A stretch of DNA of 64,000 bases from Arenibacter hampyeongensis (GTDB lineage: Bacteria > Bacteroidota > Bacteroidia > Flavobacteriales > Flavobacteriaceae), in the NCBI RefSeq assembly GCF_002909255.1, contig NZ_PIOB01000014.1:1-64000 (forward strand), given 5' to 3'. Shown here piece by piece: positions 54,427 through 62,362 of this stretch. A program made the position numbers and the translations under genes. The notes below the pieces were generated by a model, which saw nothing but the letters and a program-made list of their open reading frames with translations, was not told the origin of the DNA and did not search any database. Position 1 is the first letter of the stretch, and every line of letters starts with the position of its first letter.

Positions 54427-57400
54427 GTGTTTAGAAAAAGAATTGAATTGTTCCCCACGTTTCCAAAATTGGAGGTTCCACTAAGGAACTATAATGATAT
54501 ATGTCAATTGGCCACTTTTATCCTCGATTCCCCTTCGATCAAGATTGAAATTTTAAAGTTGCCTATCGGATTGGAAAGTGAATTTAATGGTGAACATTTC
54601 CTATCCCAAATAGAAAAACAAATTTTAGGCCATTTGGACATGTCACCTAACGAATTACTTAACTTAAAGGGGTTCGAAATTGATCAATTAATTGATAGTT
54701 CCGCAAACCTGGACAATGCTCCTCCCTTGAATTTGATCATAGCCACTTTAGTTGATTCTGATAGAACTACCTTGGGCATTGTTTGTTTCTACACTCAGGA
54801 AACTTTAACCCTCAGCAAACAACAAACAGAACTAATCAAAGCATTGGCCAATCAAACCGTTCCCTTTATTACACTTCAGAAGGAAAGGATAAAAACCCTT
54901 TCTCCCAATGCTTTCTTTGACAACATTAACATTAACCTAAGTAATTACTCCGAAGTTAATGGCACCGCTAGTTGGGAGTTCGATATTGCAACAAATAACC
55001 TGTGGTTAAGTCCCTTGTTCTTTGATATTCTTGGCTATAAATCTGATGAGCTCAAGCTGGAGTCGATTGATAATTGGGTCGATTTGGTCTTCTTTTTAGA
55101 TCAAGATAAATTGAGAAATATTTGGCGAAAATGGAGCAATAATGATTTTACCAAAAATGAATTTGAATGCCGGGTCGTTCACAAATCCGGTGACCTTGTT
55201 TTTATTAATATTGAGGTCAATAATTCTAAAATCAATGATGATAACGAACTTGTTTTCTTTGAAGGTGACATACAGGATATAACTACCCAAAAGAAGGTTT
55301 GGCAACAAATTGAACTTATAAATCCAAAGTTTACCTCCGTAATCCAGGCCGGATATAATTGGATGGCAGTCGTTGACTTAAATGGAAATTATTCATACGC
55401 CAATTCAACCTTAAAATCGGCGATGGACTATACGACCGAGGAATTAATGGACAAAAGCTTTTTTAGTTTTGTCCATGATGGGGAAAGGGAGAAAGTGGCC
55501 AATTATTTTTCAAAATTTTTGATAAATGAACCTTTTGTTTCCAAACCTTTTAGATATCGTCACAAAAGTGGTGCGTGGAAATGGATAGAAATTTTACTCA
55601 TCAATTTAAAGGATGACCCCATGATCCAGGGTGTGGTAGTCAATGCCAGGGACATTACTGAAAGGGTACTGACAAATAAGAAAATAAAAGCTTCCGAGGA
55701 AAAGCACCGTTTGCTTTTTAATTCCAGTCCATACCCTAAATATATTTTGGAGATAGGGAGTTTGCGAATCTTGGATGTGAATGAGGCCATGTTGAAATTC
55801 TATGGTTACTCACGAGAGGAGTATACTACTATGACCGCACTGGACCTACGGCCAAAGGAGGAAGTGAATAAATTGTTGGAAGGTATAAGGGAGTTTGAAT
55901 TGCAGGATAAAACCCTTAACTCTGGAATATATGTACACAAAAAGAAGAATGGTGAATTGGTGAAAATGGAGATTGTCGGGCAGCACGTAACTATTGATGG
56001 AGTAAAATGCATCCTGGTCAATTGCACCGATGTAACCGATAAGGAACAATATTTAGAAGAACTAAAACAATCGGAACAAAAATTAAAAAGGGCCTCGGTT
56101 ATTGCCAAACTTGGTTATTGGAATTTTGATGACTTTACCTTATTGTTCTCCGAGGAAGTATATAAAATTTGGGAAAGGAATCAGGATTCCAATGAATTTA
56201 ATTATGATTCCTTTTTGGACACCATTCATCCTGATGACCGTGAAGCATTTATTGATCAAAACAAAAGATCAATTGCACAGAATGAAAACTATGACTTCGT
56301 ATACAGAATTGTATTGCCCAATAACTCTGTAAAATGGATACATCAGTTGGGACGGCCTGTCCAAGGTACCGATCTTGGTACTAATAAGTTTGAGGGTACT
56401 TTACAAGATATTACCCAACGAAAAAAGGAAGAACAACATTTGAGATTGTTGGAATCTGTGGTAACAAACACCAAGGATGCGGTATTGATTACTGAAGCAG
56501 AACCTTTTGATCGGCCAGGACCTAGAATTTTGTACGTTAATGATGCCTTTACTAAAATGACAGGATATACTCCTGAAGATGTAATCGGTAAAACACCTAG
56601 AATGTTACAGGGACCGAAATCGGATAAGACGGAATTAAAACGATTGGGCAGGGCAATGCGACGATGGGAACCATATGAAATTACTGTAGTAAATTACAAA
56701 AAGAATGGTGAGGAATTTTGGGTAAACATGTCCTTAACTCCTGTTGCAGATGAAAAAGGATGGTTCACACACTGGATATCCATTGAGCGGGACGTAAGTG
56801 AACAAAAAAACCAAGAGCTTTTAAAAAATTTAATTATTGACATAAGTGTATTGTTCAGTTACGAAAAGGACCTGAAATCATGTTTATTAAGCGTTTTGAG
56901 TTATTTAGCTGACTTTGGTGAATATGCACTTGGTGAAATATGGCTGCCTAATTCGGAAAACACCCAATTAAAACTCTTTGTCAATGATCTTAATAGGAAT
57001 ACTGATAACCTGTCATCCAAGGGCGAGCGAAGTGATACGATTTTCGAATGTACAGAAGGCTTGGCCTACTCCGTATGGCAAAGGGAGGTAATGGAAATAT
57101 GGGATACCGAGGAATTAAAGGGGATAGAAATAAGTGGAATTCTCAAGGATTCGGGAGTATCAAGCCTTGTAGGTATACCACTCGTTCACAATGAACAATT
57201 TTTTGGTGTACTTAATTTGGGATTGGACGCTAAATCTAAGCGCCAAATTTTACAAGGTGAACGCTATCAGGAGATCTCAAACCATCTGGCTGCTGAAATA
57301 AAAAGAAAACTGCTTGAAAATGAACTTGATCATATATTTAGTTTTGCCCCTGATATTTTGTGTAAGGCTGGATATGACGGATATTTCAAAAAAATAAATC

Positions 57401-58614
57401 CGGCTACTTCAAAGCTTTTGGGATATACCGAGGAGGAATTGCTCTCCAAACAAATTATTGAGTTCGTTCATCCTGAGGATCGTGAAAAAACTAGAAACCA
57501 ACAAATGTTCTTATATGAGGGCAATTCCTATAAATACTTTGAGAACCGTTATATCACTAAAAAGGGGGATATAATTTGGCTTAGTTGGACGGCTAGGCCA
57601 ATTCCAGAGGAAGATGCCATATACGCGGTGGCCAAGGATATTACTGAAAATAGGGAGCTTAAAAATATTCTTAATGAAGTAACGGACTTAGCCCTTATAG
57701 GGGCATGGGAACTGAATTTAAAGAGTGGCCATATCTATTGGTCCGAAATGACAAAAAAAATCCATGAAGTGGACGTAAGCTTTTCTCCGACCATTGAAAG
57801 TGTTCTGGGGTACTGCCAAAGTCCTGAAACTCGGGAAATAGTTCTGTTGCATATAGAAAATGCCTTAAAAAGAGGAAAATCTTGGGATTTGGAACTTGAA
57901 ATAATTACAGCAAAGGGGAATGTACGCTGGGTTAGAATGATTGGAAAACCAGATTATATCAATGACGAGTGTGTTAGAATTTTTGGAAGTTTTCAAGATA
58001 TCAATGATCTAAAAACTTCTCAAATAGAAGTGGAGTCGGCCAACAATGAAAAGAACAGTATTCTAGAGAGTATTGGGGATGCCTTTATTTCAGTTGACGA
58101 TGGTTGGGTGGTAACCTATTGGAATAAAATGGCGGAGCAACTATTTGGTGTTCAAAAAGCAAACATAATCGGAAATAATATTTGGAAGGTCTTTGAGAAT
58201 ATTGTGGACACCAAAGTCTTTGTAAAACATTACAAGGACCTTAAAAAAGAAGAAGCGGCCTACTTTCAAGAATATTTTTCAGAATGGAACAAATGGATGG
58301 AAATCAGTGTTTATCATTCGGAAAACGCTTACTCACTGTATGTAAGGGATATTACCGAAAAGCGTCAGAGCCAAATTGCCGTTGAACAGCAAAATGAAAA
58401 ATTAAGGGAAATCGCATGGACACAATCCCATGTGGTACGGGCCCCATTGGCCCGATTGATGGGAATAATAGATTTGCTCAATCAAAAAACTGTAGATGAG
58501 AATGAAAAGAATCTATTGCTTGAACATGTATACTCCTCTGCCGTGGAATTGGATACCATAATACAGGAAATTGTCCATAAATCCCAAGCTGTAATAGCAA
58601 ATCGAAAACCTTAA
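54427..58614 (+). CDS. Multi-PAS/GAF sensor ending after the histidine box, no ATPase domain
   Basis: A 1395-residue cytoplasmic sensor starting at GTG 54427. Domains by eye: N-terminal GAF-like (1-155); PAS at about 177-290, 300-415, 425-540, 550-670; LOV-like PAS at 672-797 where the photoreactive Cys position is Pro724 in 'GKTPRMLQG'; GAF at 800-955; PAS at 960-1078, 1080-1200 and 1208-1320; then a DHp-like helix with H1335 in 'WTQSHVVRAPLARLMG'. The protein stops 60 residues later, so no HATPase_c catalytic domain exists. No transmembrane helix is seen. It must rely on another kinase or signal by other means. Confidence 0.88.
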   Translation: MFRKRIELFPTFPKLEVPLRNYNDICQLATFILDSPSIKIEILKLPIGLESEFNGEHFLSQIEKQILGHLDMSPNELLNLKGFEIDQLIDSSANLDNAPPLNLIIATLVDSDRTTLGIVCFYTQETLTLSKQQTELIKALANQTVPFITLQKERIKTLSPNAFFDNININLSNYSEVNGTASWEFDIATNNLWLSPLFFDILGYKSDELKLESIDNWVDLVFFLDQDKLRNIWRKWSNNDFTKNEFECRVVHKSGDLVFINIEVNNSKINDDNELVFFEGDIQDITTQKKVWQQIELINPKFTSVIQAGYNWMAVVDLNGNYSYANSTLKSAMDYTTEELMDKSFFSFVHDGEREKVANYFSKFLINEPFVSKPFRYRHKSGAWKWIEILLINLKDDPMIQGVVVNARDITERVLTNKKIKASEEKHRLLFNSSPYPKYILEIGSLRILDVNEAMLKFYGYSREEYTTMTALDLRPKEEVNKLLEGIREFELQDKTLNSGIYVHKKKNGELVKMEIVGQHVTIDGVKCILVNCTDVTDKEQYLEELKQSEQKLKRASVIAKLGYWNFDDFTLLFSEEVYKIWERNQDSNEFNYDSFLDTIHPDDREAFIDQNKRSIAQNENYDFVYRIVLPNNSVKWIHQLGRPVQGTDLGTNKFEGTLQDITQRKKEEQHLRLLESVVTNTKDAVLITEAEPFDRPGPRILYVNDAFTKMTGYTPEDVIGKTPRMLQGPKSDKTELKRLGRAMRRWEPYEITVVNYKKNGEEFWVNMSLTPVADEKGWFTHWISIERDVSEQKNQELLKNLIIDISVLFSYEKDLKSCLLSVLSYLADFGEYALGEIWLPNSENTQLKLFVNDLNRNTDNLSSKGERSDTIFECTEGLAYSVWQREVMEIWDTEELKGIEISGILKDSGVSSLVGIPLVHNEQFFGVLNLGLDAKSKRQILQGERYQEISNHLAAEIKRKLLENELDHIFSFAPDILCKAGYDGYFKKINPATSKLLGYTEEELLSKQIIEFVHPEDREKTRNQQMFLYEGNSYKYFENRYITKKGDIIWLSWTARPIPEEDAIYAVAKDITENRELKNILNEVTDLALIGAWELNLKSGHIYWSEMTKKIHEVDVSFSPTIESVLGYCQSPETREIVLLHIENALKRGKSWDLELEIITAKGNVRWVRMIGKPDYINDECVRIFGSFQDINDLKTSQIEVESANNEKNSILESIGDAFISVDDGWVVTYWNKMAEQLFGVQKANIIGNNIWKVFENIVDTKVFVKHYKDLKKEEAAYFQEYFSEWNKWMEISVYHSENAYSLYVRDITEKRQSQIAVEQQNEKLREIAWTQSHVVRAPLARLMGIIDLLNQKTVDENEKNLLLEHVYSSAVELDTIIQEIVHKSQAVIANRKP

Positions 58615-58863
58615 AATCCAAAATTTTTAAGGTTAATTGGTCATTGCCAGGTATAATGGCGGAACTATTTTTATTAAAAAATTCTCAATGTTTTTAAGGG
58701 GTTGCAAGAATCGATACTACCTCGAATTGTAAGCCTGTTTTTTGCTAGTAATGTATTTCACTTCTAGAGATTTTAAAGCATTGATTCCCAATATACTTTT
58801 AGTTTGAATACTTCCTGAATATAAAAATAATAATGAGATAATTACCAGGCGGAATATCAAAGA

Positions 58864-60534
58864 TTAGTTATCCAAAACTTCCTCTATTCTATTGAGCAGG
58901 TTTTCAGGATCAAAAGGTTTAAAAATAAAGCCGTTCATGCCGCTTTGTAATATTTTGTTTTTCACTTCTAGGAATACAGAGGCCGATAACGCCAAGATGG
59001 GCAATGTGGTATCGAATTTTCTAATTTCTCTGGAAGCGGTATAACCGTCCATTACAGGCATCTGAATATCCATTAATACAGCATCGAAGTTATTTTCCTG
59101 AACCATATTTACTGCATTTTGACCATTATAGGCCACATCTACAACTAAATTAGCCTTTTCCAGTATCTGCTTGGCCACCATTACGTTAATGAGATTGTCC
59201 TCAACCAACAATATTTTTTTTCCCTTTAAATCATGTGCTTTTTTATGGGTAATTTGATTCAACTCTCCGCTCGAGGCCAATTTTAATTCCAAATCGAAAT
59301 AAAAGCGACTACCTGTTTCAGGTTCACTTTCAACTTTTACCATGGAGCCCATGGCCTGAACTATACTCTTAACAATTGGCAAGCCGAGCCCGGTACCACC
59401 ATATAAACGATTTGTACTACAGGTTGCCTGGGTAAATGCCTGCCATATTTTTTCCTGTTGCTCTTTATGGATACCAATTCCAGTATCCAAAATTTCCGTA
59501 AGCATTAGCACGCTACCATTGGATTCTTCTTGCTTGACAATTTTTAAGGTAACACTCCCTTTGTCGGTAAACTTAATGGCGTTGGAAATAAGATTATTGA
59601 TTACCTGATTAAAGCGGACAATATCCAGCCAAACATTGGGAAGTTCTTCGTCAATTTCCAATTCCATGGTGATTCCTTTACGCAGACAACTGGGCTCGTG
59701 AATTTTTTTTATCTGTCTAACCGCGGCCATAATATTGGTTGGAATGGGGTCAAGCTCAATTTTAGTGGATTCCATTTTACTAAAGTCCAAAACATTATTG
59801 AGCAGGTTCAGCAATATTTTCCCCGAATAGTTCAAGGCATCTATATTCTCTTTTTGATCCTCCCGAGGATTCGAATCTCCCAATATATGTGATAGGCCGG
59901 TAATTGCGTTAAGGGGAGTCCTTATCTCATGGCTCATCATACTCAAAAACTTGGATTTGGCATTGGATTCCTCAATGGCCTCTTCCCTTTGATCATGTAT
60001 TCTGGAATAAAATCCATTGTTTATATATGAGAAATATATCAATTGAAAGGTTACCAAGACAATCGTGGTTAAAATGGAAATGGGATATATATACATTCCT
60101 GCCTTTTCGGCATCCATATGTACAGTGGTAAAGAGGTCAAAATTCGTAAAGTACAGTAGGAACCAAAATATTAGGGACATCCCAGAGAAGAAACCTATGA
60201 GGAATCTTTCCCTTCTAAAGGAAAACCATACAAATGGAAGACCCACGGAAAACAGCAATATAAATTCTGCACTACCAGCCTTACCAACAAAGGAGGCTGT
60301 CAGTGCAACTCCTAAATTAAAAATGATTAAATAGATACATCTAGCCAAGGTAAGATTTCCCATTTTGGAGATAATAGCAGAAAGGATAAAAAAGGGAACA
60401 GCTGCCATAAGGTAAACGCCATATTCCTGCATATCCAAGCTTCTTGTTACAAAAAACCAAATTAGGGAGATAACTGTGGTCAATAATGAAAGGGTAAAGA
60501 CAAGTTGCACTCTTCTTAAAGAGAATTCAGACAT
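58864..60534 (-). CDS. Membrane hybrid histidine kinase with receiver
   Basis: A 556-residue hybrid kinase from ATG 60534 (MSEFSLRRVQ); the frame extends to 60585. About six transmembrane helices fill residues 8-175 as sensor. HisKA has 'FLSMMSHEIRTPLNAITG', the ATPase 'NQVINNLISNAIKFTDKG', 'DTGIGI' and 'YGGTGLGLPIVKSIV', all intact. The C-terminal receiver has 'ILLVEDNLINV', phospho-acceptor Asp in 'DAVLMDIQMPVMDGYT' and Lys in 'IFKPFDPENL'. It is convergent with the PAS sensor and could supply an ATPase to it, which is speculation. No output domain is attached. Confidence 0.92.
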   Translation of the reverse strand: MSEFSLRRVQLVFTLSLLTTVISLIWFFVTRSLDMQEYGVYLMAAVPFFILSAIISKMGNLTLARCIYLIIFNLGVALTASFVGKAGSAEFILLFSVGLPFVWFSFRRERFLIGFFSGMSLIFWFLLYFTNFDLFTTVHMDAEKAGMYIYPISILTTIVLVTFQLIYFSYINNGFYSRIHDQREEAIEESNAKSKFLSMMSHEIRTPLNAITGLSHILGDSNPREDQKENIDALNYSGKILLNLLNNVLDFSKMESTKIELDPIPTNIMAAVRQIKKIHEPSCLRKGITMELEIDEELPNVWLDIVRFNQVINNLISNAIKFTDKGSVTLKIVKQEESNGSVLMLTEILDTGIGIHKEQQEKIWQAFTQATCSTNRLYGGTGLGLPIVKSIVQAMGSMVKVESEPETGSRFYFDLELKLASSGELNQITHKKAHDLKGKKILLVEDNLINVMVAKQILEKANLVVDVAYNGQNAVNMVQENNFDAVLMDIQMPVMDGYTASREIRKFDTTLPILALSASVFLEVKNKILQSGMNGFIFKPFDPENLLNRIEEVLDN

Positions 60535-60585
60535 AGTTTCGGGGATTAATGAATCGTAAATATAATTAACGTTTGTTAAAAACAA

Positions 60586-61166
60586 AACAACTTGTCTCTA
60601 CCATCAAACCATCGGTTTTTGCAATTCAAGAATTTTTTGAAAATGCTCAAAGATACATCATTAGACGAAGCGTTTGGTCTATTGTCCTGACACTGAAGTC
60701 GGTAAAATAGAATGTCCCAATAAGATCATGCAGATAACTAACTTTATAGAACTGTCTGTTAACGGACCTTGGAAAAGACATGAGCCTACCATGTATTGGG
60801 CATACTAAATAAGAAACCAGAACTTTTCTTTATTGGCCTAAGTTTCCTTTACCCAATGACTTCAACGCTATCACCGGAGCAAATGGAGAAGCAAGATGTT
60901 TAGTAAAGCTGATATTAGGTTCTAACATGTAAAATGGCAAAAAAATCCTGAGAATTTCGTAACTTCATTCTTCGATAATTGTCGGGTATAATAATAAAAA
61001 GTATTTCGCCACAAAAAATAAACGATAATAAAACAGACGTTTATTTACCCCCCTCCTCCCTCGCACCGATCAGAAACCCATTTTTTGACCTATCATGTAT
61101 TTGGGTATATACCTTGATAAAAGTTGAAATTCAACATTATCGATTTCACAAACAAAATCAACATCA
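60586..61166. other. 580-base gap with no supported gene
   Basis: No convincing gene on either strand. Near its right end an imperfect palindrome, GATAA-AA-GTTGAA-A-TTCAAC-A-TTATC (61116-61141), lies about 26 bases before the amidohydrolase ATG and may be an operator. Confidence 0.5.
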
Positions 61167-62072
61167 ATGAAAACATTACAAGTCCTTTCGATCTCCTTGT
61201 TTTTTGGATTGTTATCGACCAACTTGTTTGGTCAAGACCGACTTCCCATTATCGATATGCATATGCACACTGGTGCTCCATTGGATTTGCCGGCCGGTGC
61301 TCCAGCTCCTTGTTTGCCTCAGCCCTGCGATAGAAAGGGACAGGCTACGGATGGTCCATCTGATAACCTTGAAAAGACGCTCGAGGCAATGGACCGCTAT
61401 AACATTGTTAAAGGGTTTCTAAGCGATATTGATCTGAATCTGCTACAGGAGTGGTCAAAAGCAGCACCCGGTCGCTTCATTATATCCTCGTTTATTCTCG
61501 ATCCGGCAAAGACTTCATTGGATGAACTCAGAATGGAGCTAAAGGCCAAACGAATGGGGGGAGTTGGTGAGATTGGATCCCAACTTATTGGTATGCCTCC
61601 CAACGATCCCCGGCTTGATCCCTACTTTGCATTGGCAGAAGAATTTGATGTTCCCGTTCTCATTCATACTGAAGGAATTGGTCCACCACTGCCCAGTTTT
61701 CGGACCGTTGCGGGTAGCCCCCTCTTACTTGAAGAAGTGTTGGTCAACCACCCGAAACTCAGGATTTTTGTGGAAAATTCCGGCTATCCTTTTCTGGATG
61801 AAATGATTGCCATGATGTACCAGTATCCACAATTATATGGAGATTTATCTACAATCACTTGGATTATTCCTCAAAGTGCATTTTATGATTATTTGAAACG
61901 GCTCATTAAAGCTGGTCTTGGAAAACGATTGATGTTCGGGTCGGATCAGATGCGCTGGCCTGAAATGATTGGGAAGGGAATCGATGCTATCGAAGAAGCT
62001 GATTTCTTAACAGACGAACAAAAAAGAGACATCCTGTACAATAATGCCGTTAGTTTTCTTAAAATGGACTAG
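61167..62072 (+). CDS. Secreted amidohydrolase (Amidohydro-rel/Amidohydrolase_2 type)
   Basis: A 301-residue TIM-barrel hydrolase with a signal peptide (cleavage near LFGQ, residue 23). 'PIIDMHMHTGAP' gives the metal-binding HxH, 'FDVPVLIHTEG' a further His, and 'GKRLMFGSDQMRWP' the catalytic Asp. This is the ACMSD/amidohydrolase_2 pattern. A Cys- and Pro-rich insert lies at about residues 45-60. Being secreted is unusual for the family but common in Bacteroidota. Substrate unknown. Isolated gene between long non-coding stretches. Confidence 0.85.
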   Translation: MKTLQVLSISLFFGLLSTNLFGQDRLPIIDMHMHTGAPLDLPAGAPAPCLPQPCDRKGQATDGPSDNLEKTLEAMDRYNIVKGFLSDIDLNLLQEWSKAAPGRFIISSFILDPAKTSLDELRMELKAKRMGGVGEIGSQLIGMPPNDPRLDPYFALAEEFDVPVLIHTEGIGPPLPSFRTVAGSPLLLEEVLVNHPKLRIFVENSGYPFLDEMIAMMYQYPQLYGDLSTITWIIPQSAFYDYLKRLIKAGLGKRLMFGSDQMRWPEMIGKGIDAIEEADFLTDEQKRDILYNNAVSFLKMD

Positions 62073-62210
62073 TAGTTTAAGGAACACCTGACTAAAAGAT
62101 CGTTTTTTAGGCCAAGATTTAAATTTAACCTTTAATAGAAGCAATGGAATAAAGCAGCGTTGGTCAAACACATATTCCACAAGCTTCGAGTATAATTAGT
62201 GAAATTATCA

Positions 62211-62294
62211 TTTGGTGGATACAAATTGAGTTCTTGGATTGAATTGGTTTGTATAAGCCACCAAAAGTACTATCCCCTAAATTATATTTAGGGG
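62211..62294. repeat. Two inverted repeats downstream of metE
   Basis: TTTGGTGGATACAAA (62211-62225) and TTTGTATAAGCCACCAAA (62248-62265) pair over 15 bases with a 3-base bulge. Next to them, CCCCTAAAT-TAT-ATTTAGGGG (62274-62294) is a perfect nine-base hairpin. Both lie in the 290-base gap between the convergent amidohydrolase and metE genes. The second is about 70 bases beyond the metE stop and may stabilise the mRNA 3' end, though no T-run follows. Confidence 0.6.
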
Positions 62295-62362
62295 AATAAC
62301 AAAATAAAAATTGGTGAATATCCAGATCGATCCTTTTAGAAAACATCTATTTTTAAATAGTA

